Assembly: GCF_008087085.1 (NCBI RefSeq)
Contig: NZ_VIYJ01000003.1
Span: 1 to 64,000 of the forward strand
Length of the DNA: 64,000 bases
DNA from: Nocardioides rubriscoriae
GTDB taxonomy: Bacteria > Actinomycetota > Actinomycetes > Propionibacteriales > Nocardioidaceae
Direction: 5' to 3'
The translations under genes and the position numbers were made by a program. Below the pieces are notes generated by a model. It was not told the DNA's origin. It saw only the letters and a program-made list of their open reading frames with translations, and searched no databases. Of the stretch, positions 53,544-63,080 are shown piece by piece (position 1 is the first letter of the stretch; every line of letters starts with the position of its first letter).

Positions 53544-53923
53544 ACGCGAGCAGCGAGCTCGACGAGCAACTCGGCGTCCGACACCGCCTTGCTCGCCTTG
53601 GTGTGGTCGACGAGCTTGCTCGAGTACTGCGCCGGAGTCTTGGTGGACAGAAGGGATCTCAGTGCCTTCGCTGCTCCGGCTGCCTCCGGTCGGTGACCGA
53701 GTGCGGTCCTGAGCTCGGTGACTGCCTGCCGATGGTCGTCGGTCTTGGCGGTGCGCCCGCTGAGTACTGTGCAGATCGCGTCCTTGGCGCTGATGCCGGC
53801 GTGCACCGCGTTGGAGGCAGCCGCGTTGTCAGCGCCGTTGAGGGCGGACTCGGCGACGAGGAGGAACTGACGCGCCTTGTCCAGGTAGTCGCGGGCGGTC
53901 GCGCGGTGCTCTGCAGTGCTCAT
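53528..53923 (-). CDS. HEPN-domain protein, probable toxin of a HEPN/MNT module
   Basis: 131 residues, all helical. ATARDYLDKARQFLLVAESAL and NAAASNAVHAGISAKDAICTVL are HEPN-type helices; R-x6-H occurs in GRTAKTDDHRQAV, the likely catalytic RX4-6H of an RNase. Its ATG overlaps the stop of the upstream nucleotidyltransferase gene (ATGA), the usual order of HEPN/MNT toxin-antitoxin pairs in which the nucleotidyltransferase neutralises the HEPN RNase. Toxicity is inferred. Confidence 0.8.
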   Translation of the reverse strand: MSTAEHRATARDYLDKARQFLLVAESALNGADNAAASNAVHAGISAKDAICTVLSGRTAKTDDHRQAVTELRTALGHRPEAAGAAKALRSLLSTKTPAQYSSKLVDHTKASKAVSDAELLVELAARVLAGS

Positions 53924-54540
53924 CGTGACGCGGCGGCGGTCCGAGTGAAGGACGGCTTGTCACCATGGAGCACGATGCCGTCACGCATGATGTCGACGAC
54001 GACGCGCTCTCCCATTGCGTGCATCGTGGCGAGTTGGGCGGGGGTGAACACGAGCACGTCGCAGTCGTTGCCGAACCGTGAGCTCACCAGGTCCGACAGC
54101 GTGGTGGCGAGCTCGTTGTCGGTGTCGGGGTCGCTTGCGACGACGGCCAGGTCGACGTCGCTCGTCGGGCCACTCTCGCCGCGCGCCGTGGACCCGAAGA
54201 GCAGCACGGAGTCGACCCGATCGGCCGGCAGGTCCTGCGACCAGGTCGCGACCGTTCGGCGGAGCGCGTCGAGCGGGTCGGCGAGGCGCCGGAGCAGGTC
54301 GATCGCGTAGTGGTCGTCCGCGACCCGGTGGATGACTGATGCCCCTACCCGTTGGGACTCGAGCACGCCTGCTGCCGACAGCCGGTGCAGGGCCTCCTGC
54401 ACGGGTCTCAGACTGTGTCGGTCGGCGACCATCGCGTGCACCTGGCGTCCCGACAAGGGGACCTGGGTGCGCAGCAGGACCGTCAACACCGAAGCCGACG
54501 CCCCCGGGAAGAGAGCGCTCAACGGTTGCGCGAAGTCCAT
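53920..54540 (-). CDS. MNT nucleotidyltransferase with N-terminal winged helix, probable antitoxin
   Basis: 206 residues. N-terminal winged helix (about 1-75: LTVLLRTQVPLSGRQVHAMV and PVQEALHRLSAAGVLESQRVG). Then a minimal nucleotidyltransferase domain with LLFGSTARGESGPTSDVDLAVV (GSxxRGxxxxxSDxD). The fused DNA-binding domain suggests autorepression. TAAGAT lies 6 nt before the ATG (leaderless), flanked by TAGTCAT direct repeats. Lower GC than its neighbours suggests transfer. Confidence 0.85.
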   Translation of the reverse strand: MDFAQPLSALFPGASASVLTVLLRTQVPLSGRQVHAMVADRHSLRPVQEALHRLSAAGVLESQRVGASVIHRVADDHYAIDLLRRLADPLDALRRTVATWSQDLPADRVDSVLLFGSTARGESGPTSDVDLAVVASDPDTDNELATTLSDLVSSRFGNDCDVLVFTPAQLATMHAMGERVVVDIMRDGIVLHGDKPSFTRTAAASR

Positions 54541-54570
54541 ATGACTATCTTAGCAGTCACATGACTACAT
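54541..54570 (-). promoter_or_regulatory. Leaderless promoter and candidate operator of the HEPN/MNT module
   Basis: On the minus strand: -10 TAAGAT, 6 nt, ATG 54540. Two TAGTCAT copies, 20 bp apart, bracket the -10 hexamer (ATGACTA at 54541-54547 and 54561-54567 on the plus strand). Likely binding sites for the winged helix of the MNT protein. Confidence 0.6.
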
Positions 54571-54600
54571 CACGCATCAAGCGATGCGACAGGTAGTCGT

Positions 54601-55776
54601 TCAGAGCGAGCTGATCTCCCCGTCGCCGCCGGTCTTCTTGTCGAGCGAGCGGGCGATGATCATGCGCTGGATCTGGTTGGTGCCCTCGAAGATCTGCATG
54701 ACCTTGGCCTCGCGCATGTAGCGCTCGACGGGGTAGTCGCGGGTGTAGCCGGCGCCGCCGAGCGCCTGGACCGCGTCGGTGGTGACCTTCATGGCGCCGT
54801 CGGTGGCGACGAGCTTGGCGACCGACGCCTCGCGGCCGAACGGGAGGCCGGCGTCGCGCAGGCGGGCGGCGTGCAAGGTGGTGGCGCGCGCGGTCTGGAT
54901 CGTGGCCTCCATGTCGGCCAGGAGGAACCCGAGACCCTGGTGGTCGAGGATGCGCTTGCCGAAGGTGGTGCGCTCGCGGGCGTAGGCCAGGGCGTGGTCG
55001 AGCGCTCCCTGGGCCAGGCCGGTGGCGACGGCGGCGATGCCGAGACGGCCGGCGTCGAGGCCGGCCAGGGCGATCTTGAGGCCGTCGCCCTCGGCACCGA
55101 GGCGGCGCTCGGCGGGGACGCGGACGCCGTCGAAGCGCATGGTCGTGGTGTGGGAGGCGGTCAGGCCCATCTTGCGCTCGGGCGGGTCCGAGGACAGCCC
55201 GGGAGCGTCGCCGGGGACCAGGAAGCACGAAATGCCGCGGGCGCCGTCGTCGGAGGTGCGGGCCATGACCTTGTAGAAGTCGGCGTTGCCGCCGTGGGTG
55301 GTCCAGGCCTTGGCGCCGTCGATCACGTAGCCGTCGCCGTCACGCCGTGCGGTGGTGCGCATGGCGGCGGGGTCGGAGCCGGCGTGGGCCTCCGACAGGC
55401 AGTAGGCGCCGAGCAGGTCGCCGGCGAGCATGTCGGGCAGCCACTGCTGCTTCTGCTCCTCGGTGCCCTGGGTGTAGAGCCCGAAGCAGGACAGCGCGTG
55501 CACCGACACCCCGACGCCCACCGAGGCCCAGACCGCGCCAATCTCCTCGAGCACCTGGAGGTAGACCTCGTAGGAGAGCCCGCCGCCGCCGACGTCCTCG
55601 GGGTAGGGAAGGCCGAGGATCCCGGTCTTGCCGAGCATGCGGAACACGTCGCGGGGGAAGGTCTCGGTGGCCTCGGCCTCGGCGACCTGGGGTGCGAGCT
55701 CCTGGGTGCAGATGTCGCGCACCAGGCGCAGCAGGTCGGCGTGCTCTTCGGTGTCGAGGACTCGGCGTGCAGGCAT
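54601..55776 (-). CDS. Acyl-CoA dehydrogenase
   Basis: 391 residues. FAD blocks [15 protein letters not shown] and [19 protein letters not shown]; catalytic Glu in [41 protein letters not shown]. Introduces a double bond into an acyl-CoA in beta-oxidation or amino-acid breakdown. TAACCT lies 7 nt before ATG 55776 (leaderless). Divergent from an enoyl-CoA hydratase with 54 bp between, the next step of the pathway. Confidence 0.95.
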   Translation of the reverse strand: MPARRVLDTEEHADLLRLVRDICTQELAPQVAEAEATETFPRDVFRMLGKTGILGLPYPEDVGGGGLSYEVYLQVLEEIGAVWASVGVGVSVHALSCFGLYTQGTEEQKQQWLPDMLAGDLLGAYCLSEAHAGSDPAAMRTTARRDGDGYVIDGAKAWTTHGGNADFYKVMARTSDDGARGISCFLVPGDAPGLSSDPPERKMGLTASHTTTMRFDGVRVPAERRLGAEGDGLKIALAGLDAGRLGIAAVATGLAQGALDHALAYARERTTFGKRILDHQGLGFLLADMEATIQTARATTLHAARLRDAGLPFGREASVAKLVATDGAMKVTTDAVQALGGAGYTRDYPVERYMREAKVMQIFEGTNQIQRMIIARSLDKKTGGDGEISSL

Positions 55777-55830
55777 GCCTCCGAGGTTAGCCGCCGCCAC
55801 CCGCCCGTCCGGATCTGGTTGAGTGCCCTC

Positions 55831-56607
55831 ATGAGCGACGAAGCCCAGCCCGCCGTCCTGGTCGAGGCCCGCGACGGGGTCCAGGTCATCACCATCAACC
55901 GACCGGAGGCGCGCAACGCCCTCAACGGGGACGTCGCACGCGGCATCGCCGCGGCCGTCGACGAGCTCGACGCGAGCGACGAGCTGTGGGTGGGGGTGCT
56001 CACCGGCGCCGGCGGCACGTTCTGCTCCGGCATGGACCTCAAGGGCTTCCTCACCGGTGACCTGCCGCTGGTCGAGGGGCGCGGCCTGGGTGGCATCACC
56101 GAGCGGCCGCCGCGCAAGCCGCTGATCGGCGCCGTCGAGGGGTACGCCGTCGCCGGCGGCTTCGAGCTGCTGCTGGCCTGCGACCTCGTCGTCGCCGCCG
56201 AGACCGCCAAGCTCGGGGTGCCGGAGGTCAAGCGCGGGCTGGTCGCCGGCGCCGGTGCGGCGATGCTGCTGCCGCAGCGGATCCCGCCGGCCATCGCGCT
56301 CGAGATGCTGCTCACCGGCGACCCGATCACCGCCACGCGCGCCGCCGAGCTCGGCCTGGTCAACCGCGTCGTGCCCCAGGGCGAGGCCCTCGACGGGGCG
56401 CTCGTGCTGGCCAAGGCGATCGCCGCCAACGGGCCGCTCGCCGTCGCGACCACCAAGCGCGTCGCGCTCGAGTCTCCTGACTGGTCGCACGCCGAACGCT
56501 GGGCCAAGCAGGGCGAGATGATGATGCCGGTCTTCGGCTCCGCCGACGCCACCGAGGGCGCGACGGCGTTCGCCGAGAAGCGACCGCCGAGGTGGACCGG
56601 CAAGTAA
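55831..56607 (+). CDS. Enoyl-CoA hydratase/isomerase family protein
   Basis: 258 residues, crotonase fold. [11 protein letters not shown], oxyanion blocks [12 protein letters not shown] and [21 protein letters not shown], and [16 protein letters not shown]. Hydrates enoyl-CoA. The second catalytic Glu (usually E164-type) position has [14 protein letters not shown], which is plausible but not decisive. It may act with the divergent acyl-CoA dehydrogenase. Confidence 0.92.
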   Translation: MSDEAQPAVLVEARDGVQVITINRPEARNALNGDVARGIAAAVDELDASDELWVGVLTGAGGTFCSGMDLKGFLTGDLPLVEGRGLGGITERPPRKPLIGAVEGYAVAGGFELLLACDLVVAAETAKLGVPEVKRGLVAGAGAAMLLPQRIPPAIALEMLLTGDPITATRAAELGLVNRVVPQGEALDGALVLAKAIAANGPLAVATTKRVALESPDWSHAERWAKQGEMMMPVFGSADATEGATAFAEKRPPRWTGK

Positions 56608-56609
56608 CG

Positions 56610-56661
56610 CCACGGTGGTCTCGTGACGGTTGCGAGCGCAACCTCCTCGACCGACGTGTGG
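56610..56661. repeat. Dispersed palindromic element, family A, copy 3
   Basis: CCACGGTGGTCTCGTGACGG, central hairpin GGTTGCG-AG-CGCAACC, then TCCTCGACCGACGTGTGG. Inverted relative to the copies at 18135 and 30285. It lies between convergent enoyl-CoA hydratase and SDR genes and is followed by a GTCGTACGAC palindrome as at 18090. Confidence 0.75.
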
Positions 56662-56701
56662 CCCGGTCGTCGTACGACGTGTGGTGACGTCGTACGCCGA
56701 C

Positions 56702-57502
56702 CTACAGGCCGGCGACCGAGCCCGCGTCGACGCGGTAGTTGGCGCCGTTGACGAAGGACGCGAGCGCGGAGCAGAGGAAGACGACGACGGCGGCGACCTC
56801 CTCGGGCTGGCCGCGGCGGCCGAGCTCCATGTAAGGACGTTCCTCGGCGAGGAACGACTCGACGGCCTCGTCGAAGGACGTGCCCTTCTCGTCGGCGCGC
56901 TTCTCCATCATCTTGTCGGTCATCGGGGTCTCGACGAACGCCGGCGAGACCGAGTTGATGAGCAGGCCCTCGTCGGCGTACGACCGGGCGAGGCCGCGGG
57001 CGAAGGAGAGCAGGCCGGCCTTCGACGCGCAGTAGGGCAGCTCGTCGTCGTAGGGCTGCACGGCGTCCTCGCTGTTGATGTAGACGATCCGGCCCCAGCC
57101 GCCGTGGCGCAGGCTCGGCAGGAACGCGCGCGTCACGCGGACGGCCGAGAGCAGGTTGGTGTTGATGGCCTCGACCCAGTCGTCGTCGCTGATCTCGTGG
57201 AAGGGGCCGGTCGCACCGGTGATCCCGGCACCGCTCACGAGGATGTCGACCTCACCGGCCAGGTCGGCCACCGTCGCGGCGAGGTCCTGCGCCGCGGCGT
57301 CGCTCGACAGGTCGCACGCCACCGTCAGCGGTCGGGGCAGACCCTCGGGCAACCAGGCCGCCGCGTCGTCGAGGTCGTCCTTGTCGAGGTCGACCATGAC
57401 CACCTGCACGCCCTCCTCGAGGAGCATCCGGGTGATGTGGCGGCCCATGCCTCCGGCGCCACCGGTGACGACGGCCGTCTTGCCTCTGATTCCCAGGTCC
57501 AT
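56702..57502 (-). CDS. Short-chain dehydrogenase/reductase
   Basis: 266 residues. TGGAGGMG cofactor motif, [25 protein letters not shown] (Ser, Tyr, Lys) and [11 protein letters not shown] at the end. Classical SDR; substrate unknown. ATG 57502 is preferred over GTG 57520; both are in frame and neither has a strong ribosome site. Divergent from the FAD reductase across 85 bp. Confidence 0.88.
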   Translation of the reverse strand: MDLGIRGKTAVVTGGAGGMGRHITRMLLEEGVQVVMVDLDKDDLDDAAAWLPEGLPRPLTVACDLSSDAAAQDLAATVADLAGEVDILVSGAGITGATGPFHEISDDDWVEAINTNLLSAVRVTRAFLPSLRHGGWGRIVYINSEDAVQPYDDELPYCASKAGLLSFARGLARSYADEGLLINSVSPAFVETPMTDKMMEKRADEKGTSFDEAVESFLAEERPYMELGRRGQPEEVAAVVVFLCSALASFVNGANYRVDAGSVAGL

Positions 57503-57587
57503 CACCCCACCGTGGCTCACCCGTACGCGCGCGTGGTCACCCCCACAGGTGTCCGGACGTGCCGAAAGGGTTGCCTAGGTTCGTCAG

Positions 57588-58826
57588 GTGACCCACTACG
57601 ACTTCCTCATCGTCGGCGGCGGCATGGTGGCCGACGCCGCGGCCAGGGGCATCCGCGAGCAGGGCTCGACCGGCAGCATCGGCGTCCTCGGCGACGAGCC
57701 GACGCCGCCGTTCCCGCGTCCGGCGCTGTCGAAGAAGCTCTGGACCGACCCCGACTTCACCGTGGCCGACGCCGACCCGGGCACCGCCGACGAGACCGGC
57801 GCCCACGTCACCCTCGACACCCGCGTCATCAGCGTCGACCCCGAGGCCCACGAGGTGACGACCGAGGCCGGCGAGACCGTCGGCTACGGCGCCCTGCTCA
57901 TCGCCACCGGCGGCCACCCCACGCGACTCGACGGCCTCGAGCCGAGCGACCGGGTGCTCTACTACCGCACCCTGACCGACTACCACCGGTTGCGCGAGCT
58001 CGTCGACGTCGACCCCAAGCCGCACGTGGCGGTCGTCGGCGGCGGCTACATCGGCTCCGAGATCGCTGCAGCCATGGTCGGCGAGGGCTGTCGCGTCACG
58101 TTGCTGCACCCCGACGACGTGCTCGGGCAGTCGACCTACCCGCCGCGGCTGGCGCAGGACTTCGAGGCGCTGTTCACCGACGCGGGCGTCGACGTGCGCG
58201 GCGGCACCCGCGTCGAGGGCGGTCTGCAGGCCGACGACGGCGTCTCGCTGCGGCTGCCCGGAGGCGAGACCCTCGAGGCCGACGTCGTCGTCCTCGGTCT
58301 CGGCATCCGCCCGTCGGGTGAGCCGATCAGCGACGCCGTCGAGCGCGCCGACGACGGCGGCATCGTCGTCGACGAGCGGCTGGCCACCACCGCCCCCGAC
58401 GTGTACGCCGCCGGCGACGTCGCGCAGTACCCCGACAAGATCCTGGGTCGCCGCCGCGTCGAGCACGTCGACAACGCCGACTCCATGGGCGCGGCGGTCG
58501 GCCGCATCATGGCCGGCTCCGACGAGACCTACGACCACACCCCGATGTTCTACTCCGACCTCTTCGGTCACGGCTACGAGGCCATCGGCACCCTCGACTC
58601 CTCGCTCGAGACCGTCGAGGACCGCTTCGCCAGCGGCGACGGCGGCGACGACGACGACGAGAGCGTCGTCGTCTACTACCTGACCGACGACGAGGTCGTC
58701 GGTGTCCTGCTCTGGGACTGCGACGGGGGTCTCGACGACGCGACCGCCCTGCTCGCCTCCCACACCCGGCCGGCCGACGCGCACGACCTCGTCGGCCGGA
58801 TCCGCCCCCAGAAGGAGAACGCATGA
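57588..58826 (+). CDS. FAD-dependent pyridine-nucleotide oxidoreductase (ferredoxin/rubredoxin reductase-like)
   Basis: 412 residues. FAD motif FLIVGGGMVADAAARGI, NAD motif VAVVGGGYIGSEIAAAMV, and FAD-binding DVYAAGDVAQYP. It moves electrons from NAD(P)H to a small iron-sulfur protein, possibly the P450 ferredoxin at 27991. An acidic insert (GDGGDDDDESV) is near the end. TAGGTT at 57576-57581 lies 6 nt before GTG 57588 (leaderless). The stop overlaps the next gene (ATGA), opening a run of six overlapping genes. Confidence 0.9.
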   Translation: MTHYDFLIVGGGMVADAAARGIREQGSTGSIGVLGDEPTPPFPRPALSKKLWTDPDFTVADADPGTADETGAHVTLDTRVISVDPEAHEVTTEAGETVGYGALLIATGGHPTRLDGLEPSDRVLYYRTLTDYHRLRELVDVDPKPHVAVVGGGYIGSEIAAAMVGEGCRVTLLHPDDVLGQSTYPPRLAQDFEALFTDAGVDVRGGTRVEGGLQADDGVSLRLPGGETLEADVVVLGLGIRPSGEPISDAVERADDGGIVVDERLATTAPDVYAAGDVAQYPDKILGRRRVEHVDNADSMGAAVGRIMAGSDETYDHTPMFYSDLFGHGYEAIGTLDSSLETVEDRFASGDGGDDDDESVVVYYLTDDEVVGVLLWDCDGGLDDATALLASHTRPADAHDLVGRIRPQKENA

Positions 58827-59887
58827 CCACCACCGTCACCGCCCTGTCCGTCCCGGAGGCGGGCGCCGCCTTCGAGACCGTCGACCTCGAGCGTCGCGAC
58901 CTGCGACCCGACGACGTCCGCATCGACGTCAGCTGGGCCGGCATCTGCCACTCCGACATCCACCAGGCCCGCGACGAGTGGGGCCAGGGCATCTACCCGA
59001 TGACCCCCGGCCACGAGATCGTCGGCACCGTCGCCGAGGTCGGCTCCACGGTCACCGACCACGCCGTCGGCGACCGGGTCGGGGTCGGCTGCTTCGTCGA
59101 CGCCTGCCTCGAGTGCGAGGCCTGCCGCGACGGCGAGGAGCAGTTCTGCAGCAAGGGCGTCATCCAGACCTACAGCTCGCGCGGCTACGACGGCGAGGTC
59201 ACCGCCGGCGGCTACAGCCAGCAGGTCGTGGTCCGCGACCACTTCGTCATCAAGGTGCCCGCCTCCTACGCAGACGACGACCTCGCGGGCGTCACGCCCC
59301 TGCTGTGCGCCGGCATCACGACCTACAACCCCCTCAAGCGCTACGGCGTGGGCGAGGGGTCGAAGGTCGGCGTCATCGGAATGGGCGGCCTGGGCCACGT
59401 CGCGGTCAAGATCGCCGCGGCCCTCGGCGCCGAGGTCAGCGTGCTCAGCCGCACCGACGCCAAGGAGGCCGACGGCAAGGAGTTCGGCGCGACCCACTAC
59501 GTCGCCACCGCCGACGAGTCGGTCTTCGACGACCTCGCCGGGCACTTCGACCTGCTGATCAACACCGTGGGCGACGCCGTCGACCTCGACGCGTTCCTCG
59601 GCACGCTGGGCCGCGGCGGCACGATGGTCTACCTCGGCGCCCCGAGCGAGTCGCTCGACATCGGTGCCTTCTCCCTGCTGGGGATGCGCCGCGCGGTGGC
59701 CGGCTCGATGGTCGGCGGCCTCGCGCAGACCCAGGAGATGCTCGACTTCTGCGCCGAGCACGACATCACCGCCACGGTCGAGGTCATCTCGGCCGACCAG
59801 GTCGGTGACTACTACGACAAGGTCGTCGCCGGCGACGTCCGCTACCGCGCCGTCATCGACGTCGCCACCCTGGGCGCGACCAGGTGA
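58823..59887 (+). CDS. Zinc-dependent alcohol dehydrogenase, NADP type (YahK/CAD-like)
   Basis: 354 residues. Catalytic zinc: SWAGICHSDIHQARDEWG and TPGHEIVGTVAEVGS; structural zinc: DACLECEACRDGEEQFC; cofactor GMGGLGHVAVKIAAALG. The pattern fits cinnamyl-alcohol-dehydrogenase-like NADPH aldehyde reductases. Overlaps both neighbours by 4 bp. Confidence 0.92.
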   Translation: MTTTVTALSVPEAGAAFETVDLERRDLRPDDVRIDVSWAGICHSDIHQARDEWGQGIYPMTPGHEIVGTVAEVGSTVTDHAVGDRVGVGCFVDACLECEACRDGEEQFCSKGVIQTYSSRGYDGEVTAGGYSQQVVVRDHFVIKVPASYADDDLAGVTPLLCAGITTYNPLKRYGVGEGSKVGVIGMGGLGHVAVKIAAALGAEVSVLSRTDAKEADGKEFGATHYVATADESVFDDLAGHFDLLINTVGDAVDLDAFLGTLGRGGTMVYLGAPSESLDIGAFSLLGMRRAVAGSMVGGLAQTQEMLDFCAEHDITATVEVISADQVGDYYDKVVAGDVRYRAVIDVATLGATR

Positions 59888-61275
59888 CCGAGCCGGGCAC
59901 GCCCGCGCCGCACGTCGTGGTCCTCTTCGGGGCCAACGGCGACCTGGCCAAGCGGATGATCTACCCCGCGCTGGCCAGGCTCGGTGCGGCCGGGCGGCTG
60001 CCCGCGGCGTACGCCGTGGTCGGCACCGGGCGCCACGACGTCGACGACTACGCCGGCGTGATCAGCGAGTCGATCGCCGATTCTACCGACGGCGAGAACA
60101 CTGATCTCGCCGAGCGGGCGACGTTTCAGACCTCCGACGCCGACGACGGCGCCGACCTGGCCAAGGCCGTGCAGGAGGCCGAGCAGAAGGTCGCCGCCGA
60201 GGCCGGCGTCGACGTCGACGACGTACGCCGTCTGGTCTACCTCTCGGTGCCGCCCGGCTCGATGACCGACATCGTCGCGATGCTCGGTCGTGAGGGCATC
60301 ACCGACCGCGCCCGACTGGTCGTCGAGAAGCCGTTCGGCCTCGACCTGGAGACCTCCCGCGAGCTCGACGCCGCGCTCAAGGACGTCGTCCACGAGGACG
60401 AGGTCTTCCGCGTCGACCACTTCCTGGGCAAGGAGGCCGTGCAGAACGTGCTGGCCCTGCGGTTCGCCAACCGCCTCTTCGGCACGCTCTGGCACCGCGA
60501 CCACGTCGAGTCGGTGCACATCGACGTGCCCGAGACCCTCGAGCTCGAGGGCCGCGGCAGCTTCTACGAGACCGTCGGCTGCCTGCGCGACATGGTGACC
60601 ACCCACCTGAGCCAGATCCTGGGCTTCGTCGCCCTCGACCCGCCCGCCGACCTCACCGCAGAGGCGGTGCGCGACGCCAAGGCGGCCGTCTTCCAGGCGC
60701 TGCGCCCGTTCTCCAAGGAGCACGCGGTGTTCGGGCAGTTCGACGGCTACCGCGACGACGACGACGTCGACGACGACTCCGAGGTGGAGACCCTCGTCGC
60801 GCTCACGGCGTACGTCGACAACGAGCGCTGGCGCGACGTGCCCTTCCACCTGCGCACCGGCAAGGCGATGGCCGACGACCGGCGCACGGTCACGGTGCGC
60901 TTCCGCGAGCCCGAGCCGGCGCTGTTCGGCAGCACCGGTGACGGCGGGCACCCGCACGAGCTGGTCCTCGACCTCAGCGACGACGCCAAGGTCGCCGTCG
61001 AGGTGCGCGGCAAGCGCCCCGGGCCCGAGCTCGAGGTCGCGCCCGCGACGCTGACCCTCGACTACGCCGACGACTTCCCCGACGACGACCCGCTGGCCGC
61101 CTACGAACGCATCCTGCTCGACGTCTTCCACGGCGACCAGCTGCTCTTCGCCCGCGCCGACGAGGTCGACCGGCTGTGGCAGGTCGGTCAGCCGCTGCTG
61201 GAGGACCCGCCGCAGACGCAGACCTACGAGCCGGGCTCCTGGGGCCCGACGCCGCCGTGGGAGCACACGGCGTGA
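59884..61275 (+). CDS. zwf: Glucose-6-phosphate 1-dehydrogenase
   Basis: 463 residues. NADP block VVLFGANGDLAKRMIYPAL, catalytic RVDHFLGKEAVQN, and KPFGLDLETSRELD. First step of the oxidative pentose phosphate pathway, making NADPH. It overlaps the alcohol dehydrogenase upstream (GTGA) and GH15 downstream, which suggests a shared supply of NADPH for reductases. An acidic loop (DDDDVDDDSEVE) near 305 is unusual. Confidence 0.95.
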   Translation: MTEPGTPAPHVVVLFGANGDLAKRMIYPALARLGAAGRLPAAYAVVGTGRHDVDDYAGVISESIADSTDGENTDLAERATFQTSDADDGADLAKAVQEAEQKVAAEAGVDVDDVRRLVYLSVPPGSMTDIVAMLGREGITDRARLVVEKPFGLDLETSRELDAALKDVVHEDEVFRVDHFLGKEAVQNVLALRFANRLFGTLWHRDHVESVHIDVPETLELEGRGSFYETVGCLRDMVTTHLSQILGFVALDPPADLTAEAVRDAKAAVFQALRPFSKEHAVFGQFDGYRDDDDVDDDSEVETLVALTAYVDNERWRDVPFHLRTGKAMADDRRTVTVRFREPEPALFGSTGDGGHPHELVLDLSDDAKVAVEVRGKRPGPELEVAPATLTLDYADDFPDDDPLAAYERILLDVFHGDQLLFARADEVDRLWQVGQPLLEDPPQTQTYEPGSWGPTPPWEHTA

Positions 61276-63080
61276 GCGAGTGGCTGCCGATCGCCGGTCA
61301 CGGCCTGGTCGGCGACCTGCGCACCTGCGCGCTGGTCGGCATCGACGCCACGATCGACTGGTTCTGTGCCGGTCGTTTCGACTCTGCCAGCGTGTTCGGC
61401 AGCCTGCTCGACCCCGACGCCGGCTCGTGGACGATGGAGCCTGTCGACGGGGCGACCTCGACGCACCAGTTCTACCTGCCCGACTCCACCATCCTCATCA
61501 CGCGCCTGCTCACCGAGGAGGGCGTCGCCGAGGTGCAGGACTTCATGCCGGTCCTGCGCCCCGACGACCCCGACCACCGCCAGCGCCTCGTGCGCCGCGT
61601 GGTCGGCGTACGCGGCACCACGACGGTCCGCACGCGGCTGGCCGCCCGGCCCGACTACGGGCGGGTCACCCCCGAGATCGAGGAGACCGACGACGGGCTG
61701 CTGATCACCGGTGACGGCGTGAGGCTGGGGCTGACGACGTCGGCCGACCTCGAGGTCGACGGCGGCGACGTGCACGCCGAGGTGCGGGTCGCGACCGGCG
61801 ACGTCGTGACCTTCGTGCTCGAGGTGCTCGACCCCGACGACCCCGACTCCCGGCCCGAGGCCGGGGCGCACGACCCCGACGTGCTCCTCGCGCGCACGGC
61901 GACGTTCTGGCGCGAGTGGCTGTCGCAGTCGACCTACACCGGGCGGTGGCGCGAGATGGTCCACCGCTCCGCGCTCACCCTCAAGCTGCTCACCCACGAG
62001 CCGACCGGCGCGATCATCGCCGCCCCGACCACGAGCCTGCCCGAGGAGATCGGCGGACCGCGCAACTGGGACTACCGCTACGTCTGGATCCGCGACGCGG
62101 CGTTCAGCCTCTACGCCCTGCTCAAGCTCGGCTTCACCGACGAGGCCGCGCGCTTCATGGAGTGGCTCTCGAAGCGGATGGGCGAGGCCACCCACGACGT
62201 CGACGACCTCGGGCCGCTGCGCGTGGCCTACGACATCGACGGCAAGATCCCCGAGGAGACCGAGCTCGAGCATTTGCGCGGCCACCGCGACTCCCAGCCG
62301 GTCCGGGTCGGCAACGCCGCGACCGGTCAGCTGCAGCTCGACATCTACGGCGAGCTCATCGACTCGGTCTACCTGTTCAACAAGTATGGCCCCGGCATCA
62401 GCCACGACGCCTGGACCGACCTGTGTCGCGTGCTCGAGTGGGTGATGGCCAACTGGGAGCGCAAGGACGCCGGCATGTGGGAGATCCGTGACGAGCCGCA
62501 GGCCCACACCACCTCGCGGCTGATGTGCTGGGTCGCGGTCGAGCGCATGATGCGCACGGCCCGACAGCGCGGCCTGCCCGGCGACGTCTCGGCGTGGTCG
62601 AAGGTCCGCGACGACATCTACGCCCGCATCCAGGAGCACAGCTGGGACGCCGAGGTCGGCGCCTACATGCAGAGCGAGGGCTCCGACACCGTCGACGCCG
62701 GGGTGCTGCTGATGCCGATGGTCAAGTTCGTCGCACCCCACGACCCGCGCTTCGTGTCGACACTGAAGGTCATCGAGGAGCGCCTGGTCTCCGACAGCCT
62801 GGTCTTCCGCTACGACCTGGGCGAGGCCACCGACGGCGTCGACGGGGCCGAGGGCACCTTCTCGCTCTGCTCGTTCTGGTACGTCGAGGCCCTGACCCGG
62901 GTGGGTCGGCTCGACGAGGCCCGGCTCGCGCTGGAGAAGATGTTCACCTACGCCAACCACCTCGGGCTGTTCGCCGAGCAGGTCGGTCTCACCGGTGAGC
63001 AGCTCGGCAACTTCCCCCAGGCCTTCACCCACCTCTCGCTCATCAGCGCGGCCACCAACCTCGACGGGAGGCTCGGATGA
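61272..63080 (+). CDS. Glycoside hydrolase family 15 protein (glucoamylase/trehalase-like)
   Basis: 602 residues. WLPIAGHGLVGDLRTCALVG N-terminal domain, then the alpha/alpha toroid with PRNWDYRYVWIRDAAFSLYAL, QLQLDIYGELIDSVYLFN and general-acid/base candidates in GKIPEETELEHLRGH and SFWYVEALTR. Actinobacterial members are often trehalases or glucoamylases. Placed after zwf, it may release glucose feeding the pentose phosphate pathway. Confidence 0.9.
   Translation: MSEWLPIAGHGLVGDLRTCALVGIDATIDWFCAGRFDSASVFGSLLDPDAGSWTMEPVDGATSTHQFYLPDSTILITRLLTEEGVAEVQDFMPVLRPDDPDHRQRLVRRVVGVRGTTTVRTRLAARPDYGRVTPEIEETDDGLLITGDGVRLGLTTSADLEVDGGDVHAEVRVATGDVVTFVLEVLDPDDPDSRPEAGAHDPDVLLARTATFWREWLSQSTYTGRWREMVHRSALTLKLLTHEPTGAIIAAPTTSLPEEIGGPRNWDYRYVWIRDAAFSLYALLKLGFTDEAARFMEWLSKRMGEATHDVDDLGPLRVAYDIDGKIPEETELEHLRGHRDSQPVRVGNAATGQLQLDIYGELIDSVYLFNKYGPGISHDAWTDLCRVLEWVMANWERKDAGMWEIRDEPQAHTTSRLMCWVAVERMMRTARQRGLPGDVSAWSKVRDDIYARIQEHSWDAEVGAYMQSEGSDTVDAGVLLMPMVKFVAPHDPRFVSTLKVIEERLVSDSLVFRYDLGEATDGVDGAEGTFSLCSFWYVEALTRVGRLDEARLALEKMFTYANHLGLFAEQVGLTGEQLGNFPQAFTHLSLISAATNLDGRLG

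Noticed and set aside
57545..57560. Half-site ACAGGTGTCCGGAC before the FAD reductase
   Set aside because: It has one half of the TGGACACGTGTCCA motif only and is not placed at the start codon, so it was not counted in the regulon.
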